Assembly: GCF_000003605.2 (NCBI RefSeq)
Contig: NW_003134363.1
Span: forward strand, 99,087 to 147,507
DNA from: Saccoglossus kowalevskii
Taxonomy: Eukaryota; Hemichordata; Enteropneusta; Harrimaniidae
Length of the DNA stretch: 48,421 bases
Reading direction: 5' to 3'
Shown one piece after another: positions 1 to 11,663 of the stretch (position 1 is the first letter of the stretch; each line of letters opens with the position of its first letter). The position numbers were made by a program, and so were the translations under genes. Below the pieces are notes generated by a model. That model ran no database searches and was not told the origin of the DNA. It saw only the letters and a list, made by a program, of their open reading frames with translations.

Positions 1-1250
1 AAAATTGGCAAAATCTTGGGACAGTCAAAATATTCGGTTTTTCCATTTGGGATGCGGACACAAGATTTCACGTTTGAATATATGCTGGACAATATTTAAA
101 ACATTTTCCCGTGTATACCCCCTTTAACAGAATATACCACAACCTTCGTCCATCAACAATGTCAAAAGCCCCCGAAAAATCGACGAACGCACAATAAAAG
201 TTTTCTGGTAATGTACTTTTGAATAATTGACTGCAACTAAAAATGTTATCAAACGATGGGTAACCCTTCCTGAATCCCGCCTGTGCTTCGTCGATCTTAC
301 CAAGTGCTTCTGCCAAAAAATACAGCCGTCTATTTAGTATCAAAGTAAGCAAATTACCAAATATACTGAGCACGAAAATTGCTCTATAATTCCCCGGGTC
401 ATCAGCGGACCCTTTTAGCTCCGCTGTCGACGAAGTCGAGCGGAGCTTATAGTATTACTGATTGTACGTCGGCGTCCGTCGTCGTCGCCGTCGCCGTCAA
501 CTTTACATTTTCAACTTCTTCTTTAAAACCACACACTGTATAGCTGTGAAACTTCCTAGAAAGGTACCTTGGGTGGTTCTCTCTTAGATTTGTTCATTTC
601 GTGTGGATATGTTCAATTGTCTTATTTATAACGAATATTTTTGTCATTTTTGGTAAAAAGTTATATTTTCGACTTGCTTTGATATTACATATATAGGTAC
701 TACATGTGGACCTCTCTCAGATTTGTTCATTTCATGATGATTTTGTTCTTCAATTATCTAATTTTAATGAATATTTTTGATAACAAGTTATATTTTCGAA
801 TTTTTATTGAAAACAGCAAGTCCGATTGCTATAATACTATACATATTGTTCATTTTCCGATGATATCGTCAATTCTTTAATTTAAATGTGCATTGATATA
901 AGCGGAGCTATCTCAGCCGACAGGCTGCTAGTTATATTTGGAATGACAATTGCTCTTGACCAGACATTTGTGAATTTCCCTGATTCAAATATTTGGTTAA
1001 AATTTATGTTTATAAAGGGGCCAAGGTAGAAAAAGATTTTTTTAAAGAATTCGCCAATCAACTGTAATGCTATGACTAATTTCGTCAGCTGTGATAGGCC
1101 CATTTAAGATATCCCAATTAATTTCCATAATGCTAAGTTGAAATTCGTCAACTAATTTAAGTAGATCTTGGAACTCGTCTGCAAGAGCAAAGTTATCCTC
1201 TGCCTTATCACCTGCAAAGAGTGTACTAAAGTAGTCATGTATGCCTTGTA
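1..1250 (-). mobile_element. LINE-1 copy a: EN-RT linker and RT fragment, split by a hairpin repeat
   Basis: Non-LTR retrotransposon remnant reading leftward. From high to low coordinates it has a linker like that of copy c (WDILNGPIT), then IFESGKFTNVWSRAIVIPN, then after an inserted repeat (417-935) KGSADDPGNYRAI and EALGKIDEAQAGFRKGYPSF, then FYCAFVDFSGAFD (RT motif with its Asp), then a strand like the one preceding the QG box in copy c. It is broken by frameshifts and cut by the window edge. The same family is found at 10100-11410 and 42186-45912. Confidence 0.82.
417..935 (+). repeat. Hairpin-ended ~520-bp repeat, copy 1 (inside LINE-1 copy a)
   Basis: Starts with a near-perfect hairpin (AGCTCCGCTGTCGAC, GAA, GTCGAGCGGAGCT; 417-447) and ends near GCGGAGCT...GGCTGCTAGTTAT. 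In between are about three diverged subunits, each around the words ACCTCTCTCAGATTTGTTCA and GAATATTTTTG. It matches 42408-42936 over its full length and 8355-8615 in inverse orientation. There is no coding capacity, so it is a non-autonomous repeat (MITE-like, or another short class). It interrupts the RT frame of the host LINE between the IVIPN and KGS codons. Confidence 0.8.
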
Positions 1251-1257
1251 CTTTAGT

Positions 1258-1291
1258 ATGACTGGTTAGTGTATTTACATTAACCAGTCAT
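1258..1291. repeat. Perfect 11-bp inverted repeat
   Basis: ATGACTGGTTA at 1258-1268 and its exact reverse complement TAACCAGTCAT at 1281-1291, with a 12-base loop. It lies at the junction of LINE-1 copy a and the 3' side of LINE-2, so it may be a terminal structure of one of them. Confidence 0.6.
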
Positions 1292-1299
1292 GCAAGGCT

Positions 1300-2870
1300 G
1301 CAACAAACACATAATGAAAATATTAATCTGTATCTATGTTTTCATAACTATTTTTTTATATATTTACTGCTTGATTTTATATGGTATTATGACTTCTTTA
1401 TTATTTGTTTGCAAAGTACATTATTAATTTATGAATACAAAACAAAATCAAGTATACAACGAAAATAAAGACACTTTATACAAATCAAGTGGAAGAAAAT
1501 GGTGTGAAATAAGTGTAAGATGTAAATGTAAAATGACAGAAAAGTAGAAATTAGCATGTGATGCTAGTCAAATCTACTACCAAATATAGGAATAAATAAT
1601 ATACAGTCAAATGTTGCGGTGCTACCTACAATATATATGATTATGAATTAAATAAATTATAAATAAATGAACAAACAAAACAGAAATAAATAATAAAACG
1701 ATCAATTAGTCATTCAACAAGTTAATCAATGATTTGTTTTATTCACTAATTTGATGTCATTATAAGTCGCTTCCAATTCTTTTTAAACATTGAAGGACTT
1801 TTTATCATTTTTAGATGCATTGGAAGCTCATTCCACATTTTGGTTCCCTGGAAATCCCAGGACAATTGACCGATATTAGTTCTTTTTAGGTGATACGATA
1901 GATTTGATTTAGTAGTGAATCAAGTGTTGTACGCGTGCTTGGATAAAAGAAAGTAGTCATTTAGCTTCCAAGGAAGTCGATGAAAATGGAGATCAGAAAT
2001 GAAGGTGCATAATTGTTACTTGAATAGGTCATACATGTGTAAAATGCCAAGTGAAATAAAGAGTGGTCAGCTTTAAGTAAATTTATCATTGAAAGTTATA
2101 ATACGCACAATTATTTTTGTAGTTCTAAATCGGGGCAATGGATGTACGGTGTGTACTACCCCAAACTTCTAGCCCATATGAAATATGTGGAAAGATTATG
2201 GTTGTATATAGTAAGACAAGGGTAAACTTTGGAAGAAAATGTTTCAATTTAGAAATTAAGCTAATTAGAGGTGAGATCTTGTTGATACCTTTTTGATATG
2301 GGTTTTCACGTAAGATTGCAATCCATAGTTAAAATAAGATATGTTGTAGTGTTTACTTCATTTATGATGGCGCCATTCTTATGTAGCTCAGGTTTATTAT
2401 TTAAATTTTCATGAGCCGACGAGAAATACATGTAGTTAGTTTCATTTGCATTGATTGTGCGCTTATTTGCCTGGCACCATGTATTGACATAAATCAAATT
2501 AAAATCAATATCAGCAGTGTTCAATGACAATTTATTAAAAGCATAACAAAAATTGAAGTCGTCAACAACAAAATTGAAGTTAAAGAATGTGGATGAATCT
2601 TGGATATCATTTATATAGATTAAAAGTAATAAAGGATCCGATTTGGAGCCGCCTTGGGGAACACAATAGTTTATAGGAAGGGTAGGTGAGATCAAGCCAG
2701 TTACTATGATGAACTGTAATGATTGGATAAGCAGTTAGAGAACCACTCTAAAAGGGATTCCACGGATGCCATAGAGTTGACATTTTGAAATAAGTATGCT
2801 GTGGTTAATGGTAATAAATGACCTTGAGAAGTCTAGAAATACTCCCAGATTAAAATTAGAATATGTATAC
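1300..2870 (-). mobile_element. LINE-2: CR1/L2/Rex1-type non-LTR retrotransposon remnant
   Basis: Read leftward: LGVFLDFSRSFITINHSIL (RT motif with its Asp), LISPTLPINYCVPQGGSK (the VPQG box), LLIYINDIQDSSTF, VVDDFNF (a decayed FADD box that keeps both Asp), NTWCQANKRTINANETNYM, then FPHISYGLEVWGS and MWNELPMHLK, the usual C-terminal words of CR1-like RTs. The ORF is interrupted repeatedly and the catalytic boxes are altered, so it is inactive. The tail below about 1750 is AT-rich untranslated sequence; its exact end is uncertain. It lies 3' of SULT-1 exon 3. Confidence 0.8.
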
Positions 2871-3180
2871 AAATTTTATAGTATAGTCGATGCATCCAAA
2901 TGCAATTGATTGACCACATTTACAAACTGTCATATAGAGTGGATTAGCATTTATATGTACTGACGAGGTGTTATTGACATATCTTTGAAATCTGTGGCTT
3001 TAGTTTTGTCTATATAAACGTTTCTGACTGTATTTACCTGAATTGGTCATATAAAGATCTTAACAACAGGAGACATTATGTCTTGACATAAATTTCAATG
3101 ATATGGTTAGAAGAATATACATGAATTACATATATTCTTGAATAGTTGGAGAATTATTACAAACACAATAAAAAACTCAC

Positions 3181-6100
3181 CATTTCCTTTCAGGAATTCT
3201 TCAAAATACTGCTCCCAGCTGGTCGGCTTTCCCAAAAAATTAGAGGTTAAATGGTAAAAATACCACGAAACAGCCACGTCTTTGGGATTTCTATGGAGAT
3301 AGATTGTCTGTAAAATACCAGAACACCAGAATGATGCCAGAAAATGAGTAGATAATAAATAAACGAATGAGACAATGAGTAAATTGATTGTTCTCGGATT
3401 AATAAATAAAAAAATTTCGCGTGGGTTGAGATTTTACACTTTGACGCGGGATGAGACCGTGATCATTTTTAAACATACAGAGTAATTATCACTATGACAG
3501 GATGTCTTAAGAAGTGTAAAAACTATTTCAAAAAGGAAATTGTCTAACGCATTAAAAGACAAATTATATTTATCCACAAACATGTAATTACTGAGAAAAT
3601 ACACTTCTCATCAGACTGATTTGGGAAGTAATTTTTTGTTTGTTTTGTTTTATAACTAAAACTGTATTTCGTTACCTTTGGTTTCTTTTCATAATATTGG
3701 GTTGGTAAGAACTCTGGTAACATTTGAAATCCTATCGTTCTTGGTGATGATGTTGAGCATTTATTATATTTGTCGAGGGCTGAAGAATATTTGGATGAAT
3801 CTGGGGAATCCGGAAAGGGTTTCCATGATAGTGTGAAAAACAGATCATCCATAATTGCATGATCGACATCCATGGTTGACTTATTCAATGTCTTAATTGC
3901 TCGTACAACTCTAGTTAACCAGTATGTACCTACTCAAAAGAAAAAAAGCTGTAGTCAAAACATATTTATTGCATTTGAACAACAATGGTGCAATTCACTA
4001 ATCGACAGATAAAATGCATACACTAAAATATTTATGTAGGTTTGTCGATTATTAAACAATGTGTATTGATCCTTCAAATGTACAAAATGAGTTGATCTGC
4101 GAAGCATTCAAGCTCTGCTGCCAGATCAATGTTACTAACAGAGCATTAAAACCCATGTTTATTTAAGTTGTCTATATACATTACGAACAATGAATACATT
4201 CATTCTACTTTGATTTTGAGGTAGAGCTTTTCTGTGTGCCTAATTGTTACACATTCCTTGGTATATAATCTTTCTGAAACAACAACAACTAATATTTATT
4301 GCCTTCATAATATTCCGACAATGTAAGGTTTTAAGTTGTTATGAACGTAGGCTTTGCATTACTCGGGGCTAATTGCTGGTCAATTCATCTTGCTTTGGTT
4401 TTAAAATGTTACTGTAGATATGGGATAAGACAATGACATAACGATGACAAGCAAACGAGTAAGAGTGAAAATAACGCTAACAAAGTTTATGAGAAGTGTG
4501 TAGTGTGACCTGCAGAAAATTAGAACAGAATGTGTCAAGGCTTTGCTAACATTAAAAATCAGTAATCGGGTATCCTTTATAGCTGTGCTGATTGACATTT
4601 GACACCATATGATAACCAATCACCGTCAGTAGTGAGGGAATAATAGACCGAGACTGTCGGGAGTTTATCAGTACAGACGAACTTACAATAGACCAACTAG
4701 GAAGTCAGATTCCAACAAGCGAACATTGACTGGGGATTTGAAAAACTCTGTACCACTGAAAACAGGTAGGTAGTATATCGGACCACTTAGGAGGTAACTG
4801 CAAAAACCCATTCGTTGGGCCAATGGAGCGCCACCAAAGCTGTCTTGCCTGATTATTTTATTACATTTCGGATGAGTGAACGGCGAAACATTATTGGACT
4901 TGGCCCCGGTTGCACGGCCAGTTTCCGCTAATTGGAGATAAAAACACAGTCTCGGAAGTACGCTCTCTTACGTTGCCGCCATTACTGGGGGCATATACCA
5001 CTCACAGTCATGGCGTCCCATAACAAATCACATAATAATAATATTTATTAATTACATGTGAACTCGTACTATTATCACCACTACAAACTCACCTACAAAC
5101 ATTTAACACGTATTTCCGACGATTATTTCCATGGATATTTGGGAAGACGATGTTAGAGAATGGCGAAAGCTGGGATTTTTGACTTTGTGGAGAAATTGTT
5201 GTAAAACATGATTTATTTCCGTTTGTTCCGACATCCCTATATTCCGACAATCCTATGTTGAGATGCTATTATAGGTTCAGACACCTACGAAATTTTAGAA
5301 ATGTATGTACCTGACAGTCTTCATGTGGGACTCTGACAACTTGTACTCGGGGAGACCTAAATTGTTCAGTACTGTTATGGTCGATGATCATTCAAAAATA
5401 AGTCCTGAGCCGGCCAGAATGTGCTATTATCTCAATGAAAATGTGTACGCTAGCGGTCGGAAGACAAATGTGCACATATACCCCTCCCCACGGAACAAAG
5501 CAACATGTTTTTGTCTCTATTCAATGCGATCAGTCTAGTTACAGAATACTGAGTGTACAATTAAATTTAAAACAAAGCTGTCAAATTTACATGCCATAAA
5601 ATAGACAGAAACGTGGGACTTAATTTGTCAAGTTTGGTTGTAGAATTTGAGCCGTGTTTGAGATATAAAGGGTTTAATTTGCCCCCAAAATCAGGGTAAA
5701 TGTGTTGGCTTTAAACAATTAAACACAGCGTCAAATAAACAGTGATTTTTTTTGGGATCGACCTTATACAAAGAATCTCTGATATCTTATATCGATATTC
5801 ACACCCTGTCTTTATTTATAGTATACTAGTATATAACCCTACCCAGGCCTATCTCCCTTAACCATAAATCCTGTTGCAAGCGCCTGGGAGATTATTTCTG
5901 GGGGCCTATTGCAGACACTAGCATTTTAAAAAGGCATATTTGCTTCCTGCGCGGACCCGCTTTAGAAGGTGAAAAACACCCCGCTTTTCCGCTAAATTAA
6001 AACGCACATGGGGGGAAGTAACGGCACATAGAGTGACTGACCCCCGGGTTTACTGTCAGGAATGGGGTGTCAAATATCCACAGTTTGTCTAAAAAGGGGT

Positions 6101-7504
6101 AGGCAATTTGAGTTTATTTCTGTCTGATATAAAGGGGTAGGGGTTTCAAACAACCAGCTACACACCCCTGTCAGTATTTTGTGCAAGTACACCCCCCGGG
6201 GAGTGCCTACATTCGCACTCATCATGTGTCTTTGGTGAATGGATTTTGCACGTAGTTTGTTTCCATTTTTTCAGAGTTCTATCGCTGTTCGTGCATCCTA
6301 GAAATTTACATTTTTTCCCTGACCCTCCCATGATCATAAAAACATTAAAAATATGACACTAGTTAAAATTATGGCATAAAAATTTGATCAAAACAATATT
6401 ACACTAACGAAAGATTTCCACTCGATACCGAAATTGTCATCTGACTGTAAGGCCGTCGCTGATTGGCTGCTGAGCTGGAATGACATTTTTTGGTTTCAAA
6501 TACCCCTGAAAAATGTTCTATGTTCTTCCGGTAAATAGGTGTTCGTATTTAAGGGATTTTTCCACACAAAAACGCCGGGTGGCTTAATATAACCCCATAG
6601 GACCGCATTTTTGTGAAAGATTGGTATTTTTTGTCAAGATTTATAGAAATCTGAAAAACGCATTTCACAACTTTTCTCTTATTTAGTTTTATGCTGCATT
6701 CAAATGGGCGGCCCCCATATAGTAAATATCGTATTTATTTTATTATCACGTGTGCGCCAGCTGCTTCTCGGATTCGTCTATATAGGAATCTATTCTTATC
6801 TTATAGATATATTTCGCATAATGTTATGTATTGTGGGATAGACAAGGCTGAAAGCCACTCACTCTTTTTCTGCCATGCAAATAAACCCAGTGTCAGAAAT
6901 GAGCTCTGGTATTGTGGTGCATTTGTACACTTACTGACCAAACTATACATCATGTGACGTAAACGTCAATAACGTGACGTGAACAAATAACTAGCTCGGG
7001 ACGGGGACAGCTATTATGACCGAGTTTTGACACCGACCAATGTTGACACGTGATCGGTACGTCACTTGACCTTTGCACGTCGAACACACAACCCAATTAG
7101 TGTAAGGTATACATTATACAGGTCATCGAGTCGGGCCTGGTTGCAAACCAGAAATAAAAAAAAAGTGTATCTTTGTTTCACAATTCAAACATCTGCCACG
7201 TCGCTCTGTTTTGTACCAATCTTACACGCATGTAACGTGATATAGCGGTCACGAAAAATAAAAACCTGATAAGTCCATTTTAAAATTTATTGTCGGTCAT
7301 GCAATACAAAAATATACAAGGTTGACGGTTATATCAAACTGAAGATATCTCACCAGATCTTGGATATGACGCAATGAAGACATCATCATCTCTCACTTCA
7401 AAGTTCTTTATGTTCTCAATACTGTTAGTTGCAGTTGACATCAGGTATCCAGGTCGTACGTAGTAACAGTGGTCCCATGGCGGTTTAGCTAGCACATTCG
7501 TCAT
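3181..7504 (-). CDS. SULT-1: cytosolic sulfotransferase, exons 1-3 (partial; catalytic His replaced by Gln)
   Basis: Expected fold: PAPS-dependent cytosolic sulfotransferase. Exon 1 is 7354-7504 (151 nt), exon 2 is 3676-3929 (254 nt) and exon 3 is 3181-3307 (127 nt), each with AG acceptor and GT donor and no internal stop. The start is the ATG at 7504, aligned with the starts of the other copies; the frame upstream opens only with a TTG. Visible motifs are KPPWDHCYYVRPGYL near the N-terminus, the PSB loop YPRSGTYW at about residues 47-54, and RNPKDVAVS at about 141-149 (Arg and Ser that bind the PAPS 3'-phosphate). At residue 119, where the other copies have His, this gene has Gln (context IGFQMLPEFLP; codon at 3724-3726). 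Exons 4-6 are not seen before the LINE at about 2870. They are either lost or beyond the left edge. It may be an inactive pseudoenzyme or an early pseudogene. Confidence 0.85.
3930..7353 (-). other. Intron 1 of SULT-1: no recognised gene
   Basis: The 3.4 kb between exons 2 and 1. Only short chance frames are present. A G-rich and C-rich stretch at about 5880-6220 repeats words such as AAAGGGGTAGG and CACCCCTGTCAG and may be an old dispersed repeat. Otherwise I see nothing to annotate. Confidence 0.5.
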
Positions 7505-9447
7505 AGTGGTAACAACAATAGATTTATGTTCCCCGCATGTGATCGCGAGAGTTAGTGAATGGACCAACCATTCGGCTGTACATTAGAATGAATGGGGGGG
7601 CTAACATTAATGTAACAGCAGCCATATATCAACACTTGGACATAGCTAACAGTAGATTAGCGGGTACTGATGCTGTTTTGGGGAGGTACCTGTGACCCAG
7701 TGATAACATGTTTTGCATTATAAAACAAGGCGTTCTGATACGTTATGGTTCATGTAATTACTGTGCGTCATATTTACATGCGCCATATTTTTTACTCTTG
7801 GACCCGTTGCCGAAGCCACAATGTGGGATAAATTGTGTTGATTGTCGTAGGATTATCCATCAACAGTGGCGTTAATATTGTAACCATGGTGTACTGCAGA
7901 TGCGCAAATGTGTTGATGAAAGAATTAAACAAAATAATTATAGATTCTATCTAGTGGTCCCATTGTGACTAGGCATCTGTAACAGATGTTGATATGATAT
8001 AACTTGCACAAAATAACATTCATGTTAATCTGTCGACAGGCCTCGGGCCTAATTTAATTGTGCATCCTAAACATTCACACGCCGAAGAAGCTTGATATGA
8101 AATGCATTTCACGAGAGGGACTTCAGTCCCGAGAGACTGTCCCGTCTACAGGTTTCTAGTTGGTATAAATAATTCATAGTCGATGCTGATGTCACGAAAT
8201 AAATTATATTAACTTAATGTATGCAAATTCATTCTGACCTCCTGAATGCGTTAATACAGTCACTTCAACCAAAAGAACCAAGCAAACTATTAAATCGTCT
8301 AGAACAGCGTGCATTGTTTGTGGCAGTCAAATATAAAATATAAACTAGCATATAACATATGAACAAATGTGAGAGAGGCTTACCTGAAGTACCAGTATGT
8401 ATAGTATCAAAGCAACTTCGACAATATCACTTTTTACTAAGAAATTACAAAATTATTCACCAAAATTAGAGAAATAAAGATATCATAAAATCTAAGAGAG
8501 GTACATATACACCAAGTATCAAAGCATTCAGACTTTCAGTTTAAGGACGATTAAGGACGACGACGGACAATCACTCATATGATAAGCTCTGCTCAACAAA
8601 GTCGACAGCGGAGCTAAAAAACGGAGGAGACTGTTTTGCGGGATTAACAGAAATACGATATGCAAAGAAATCGAATTTGTTGTGGCAGAGACGATTGATC
8701 TACATCTTGCCAGTGTGTACACGTACAGAAATGTGGAATGAGAGCGTCAGCTTCAGAACAAAATGTTCAACAAGCGAGAGTTACTGGAAAAGTTGCAGGC
8801 ATTTTCCTCTAAGAGAATGTCAAAATAAACTTGTTTCAAAACTTTCAGTTGACAAGACGAATGTCAACAGAGCACATTGACGAACATATCTCTCCCCTCT
8901 GTGTAGTTTGCGATAGTGTCTCCCTGGTATTCTTTGCAAGAAATATCACGATAGACTAAACGTTCCAGCACTTTAATAATGCGGAACTTAGATTCAAGTG
9001 TTATTGATTAATAGTTGCTTATACTATTCCTTACCATGGCTACTGGTGTTCTCGGCAGTTATTGGTCATTGTGATTTGGTAATGATTTGGGTTAGAAAAG
9101 GGGGAGATAGTAATGGTGACTGTTTGAATGTTGTCATTTATGGCTTGCGTTTTAGTGCTGCTAACTACAGCACTGATTTCCGCAATATTGGAGGAGTCGA
9201 GAAGTGTTTCGAAAGTTATGGTTGAATGGATCATTTGTTTGACTATTTTCTTGAGCTTCCTGTTTTGAACTAGTGCCTACCATTTGATGTATTAATTTTT
9301 ACTGTAATAGCCAAAGTTCTTTTGAAAAATTATTGTGTTCATTATGGCGTTCTTCAGCATATCCATTTTGATCAGCCCGTCACTCCTCGGATCTGCAATT
9401 CTTCCTGTAATGGAGAGGTATATGAATTAATTGATGCGATGTTAATT
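7505..9447. other. Flank between SULT-1 and the minisatellite: no firm gene
   Basis: Upstream of SULT-1. Apart from the hairpin repeat at 8355-8615 I see only short frames. One at 8640-8880 (plus) is rich in Cys and Ser, but it lacks a clear start and matches no family I know. No E-box like those of SULT-2, -3 and -5 was noticed close to the SULT-1 ATG. Confidence 0.45.
8355..8615 (-). repeat. Hairpin-ended repeat, copy 3 (truncated)
   Basis: Minus-strand copy beginning AGCTCCGCTGTCGAC at 8615 and running about 260 bp through the first subunit and part of the second; the rest is missing. The opening hairpin has decayed (GTTGAGCAGAGCT). It stands alone, not inside a recognisable LINE. T-rich bases precede AGCTCCGC in all three copies. 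Confidence 0.75.
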
Positions 9448-9911
9448 GTCACCTGACAAAGTAATACCTGGAGAGATTGTTGGTTCAATCATCATGCAGC
9501 ATGTAGTGGTATTGAAAATGCCAACAAAGTCACCTGACGAAGTAATACCTGGAAAGGTAGTTGGTGCAATCAGCATGCAGCGTTGAGTGCTACTGATAAT
9601 ATCAACAGAGTCACCTGACGAAGTAATACCTGGAGATAGTTCGTGCAATCAGCAAGCAGCATGTAGTGGTATTGAAAATGCCAACCAAGTCACTTGACGA
9701 AGTAATACCTGGAAAGGTAGTTGGTGCAAACAACATGCAGCGTGGAGTGGTACCGTAAATGTCAACCAAGTCACCTGAAGAAGTAAACCCCGGAGAGGTA
9801 GTTTGTGCAATCAGCATGCAGCATATGTAGTGGTACTAAAATGCCAACAAAGTCATCCGACAAAGTAAAACCTGCAGAGGTAGTTGGTGCAATCAACATC
9901 CAGTGTTACTA
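9448..9911 (-). repeat. 81-bp minisatellite, about 5.7 units, with 27-residue coding periodicity
   Basis: Units start GTCAC(C)TGA at 9448, 9529, 9610, 9689, 9770 and 9852, spaced 81, 81, 79, 81 and 82 bp. On the minus strand each unit reads as a 27-aa repeat around PGITSSGDxVxI followed by CCM or RCM and IAPTT. The 79- and 82-bp units break the frame between blocks, so no single frame crosses the array. It could be a decayed exon of a repeat protein or a minisatellite that happens to be a multiple of three. Confidence 0.8.
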
Positions 9912-10099
9912 GTCTTGGATACATTTAAATTATGCCAAATCGTCAAGATCTCTGTCATTCTCGTTTATTTTGAAAAGCTTACTAAGTGTTACCTAATATT
10001 TTATTGTCTTGACTTTAGTATTGTTGCATACGGAGTAACACAAATACATCTGACTCATACAGAATGTCCCCCAAAACATATAAAACTATTTATATATAT

Positions 10100-11410
10100 G
10101 TGGTCTTTATTTATAATAGAAGGCCATCGGTCCATAATATCTACATACATTATTTATATATAAAAATAAAAATAAAATTAAAATTTTCAAACAATTGACA
10201 ATTCTTGTAGCTCTTTTCGCAATTTCAAAAGTTAGCAGGAATATATATATTAAGGAACAAAATAGTAAAAAATGGTATTCATTTTCAATGTTGTTACTGT
10301 TACAAAGCAAGCAAATGCGTTCACTCCTATCTACATTATTTTTTCTATCTGTCTCAATACGAAGATAGTGGCATGAACAGCGGATTCGAGCTAACATTTG
10401 AACATGAGAATGCACTTTCACACAAAATAAATACTTTTCAGGTTCCAAAGAAAATTCCTTATAAAATGTCAGTTTCTCTAAAGTACATAACTGGCTGAAC
10501 CAATCAGTATAAGAATTTGTTTCATTTTTTTCGTAAAAATGCGTAAAAACACATTTACGTTATTTACAGTTTGTGATTCCCAAACATCATCTAAGTTGCA
10601 TAAAAATAATATTTTTTTAACACGACTAACCCAGGTTAACCTGGATCTAAGATTGGATTGTTCAATATTATACAACATAAGGTAGCATTTCTTTGGGTAA
10701 CGGGTTTCTGGCATTTTTAATAATTTTGTCCAATACCTAATGCATTTTAATGCTGTGTGAAAATAAATAGGAAATCTGCCACACTCGCCTAATACTGCAA
10801 CATTTGGAGCATTGCAGGAGATACCCAAAAAATAACGACAGGCTAGAGATTGTACACGTTCCAAACATAAATGATTTTCAAAGCTCGGAACCATAAGTTA
10901 ATATTGGTAACACCATAGTGTCAAACATTTTAAAAATACATCAAAGGATAGCTTACCTGTAATTTTTGTAACTCTGGTAATATTGAAAAATGCCTTCTTT
11001 GCCTGTTGGGATAATATTTTTGTTGCTTCAGACCAAGAAAGTCGGTTTGAGAAAATAAAACCTAAATATTTATAATATGGCACCACTTTGATTTGTTCCC
11101 CATCGTAAGTCCATTTCTCATTTTTTGAAAGTTGACCCCCAGTTTTGAATACAATCACTTTAGTTTCAAGAACTCAATGTGTTAAAGTGTCGCTGTAAGC
11201 CAATGACAGTGTCAGAAAATAAAGCGACATCATCTGCAAAAAGCAAGCACATAATTTCAACCAAATCAGGTGAAAGTTGTATGCCTCTTTGAACCCCAGA
11301 ATGTAACTCGTGTGCCAATTCATTTATAAAAAAGAAAAACAAGAAGGGCTAAGCATACAACTCTGACGCACATCGGTTGGGCAGTTAAAATACTCAGTAC
11401 AACTAATAAT
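10100..11410 (-). mobile_element. LINE-1 copy b: 5'-truncated, RT C-terminal half and 3' end
   Basis: Leftward remnant of the same family as copies a and c. It begins in the RT (TEYFNCPTDV, then MLSPSCFSFFINELAHEL), has an intact FADDVALFSD box (about 11221-11250), WTYDGEQIKVVPYYKYLGF, LERVQSLACRYFLG, KCIRYWTKLLKMP, and a terminal zinc-finger-like ICLLCNSNNIENEYHFLLFC. The 3' end at about 10102-10132 matches that of copy c (GACCxATGGCC ... TAAAG). Frameshifts and stops separate the pieces. It lies just 3' of SULT-2. Confidence 0.83.
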
Positions 11411-11573
11411 AGACTAATAGATAAATGTCTTTGTTGACCAACTTCAGTTGAAATATAAATTTAAAATTCAAGATGATGCTCACCAGCTTCACAGATCATT
11501 CATCAATCCTCATTACCATAAATAAAACTCATAGCCAATCATCATTCTCCATGCGTCCAAAGAAAATCAGAAG

Positions 11574-11579
11574 TTTATT
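11574..11579 (-). terminator. Candidate polyadenylation signal (AATAAA) of SULT-2
   Basis: AATAAA on the minus strand, about 85 nt after the TGA of SULT-2 at 11664. It is the first canonical signal after the stop and lies before the LINE that begins near 11410. No transcript evidence is available. Confidence 0.5.
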
Positions 11580-11663
11580 TAAATGATCGACTATCATTTA
11601 GTAGTTACAAATATACCTGCTACAAGTCGGAAAAATTAATGACATTACTACAATTACTACAAT

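Noticed and set aside
7505-7567. Upstream extension of SULT-1 exon 1
   Set aside because: It begins with TTG; the aligned ATG at 7504 gives the family's exact exon length.
9448-9911. CRISPR-like array
   Set aside because: The whole unit repeats without unique spacers, and the window is clearly animal nuclear DNA.
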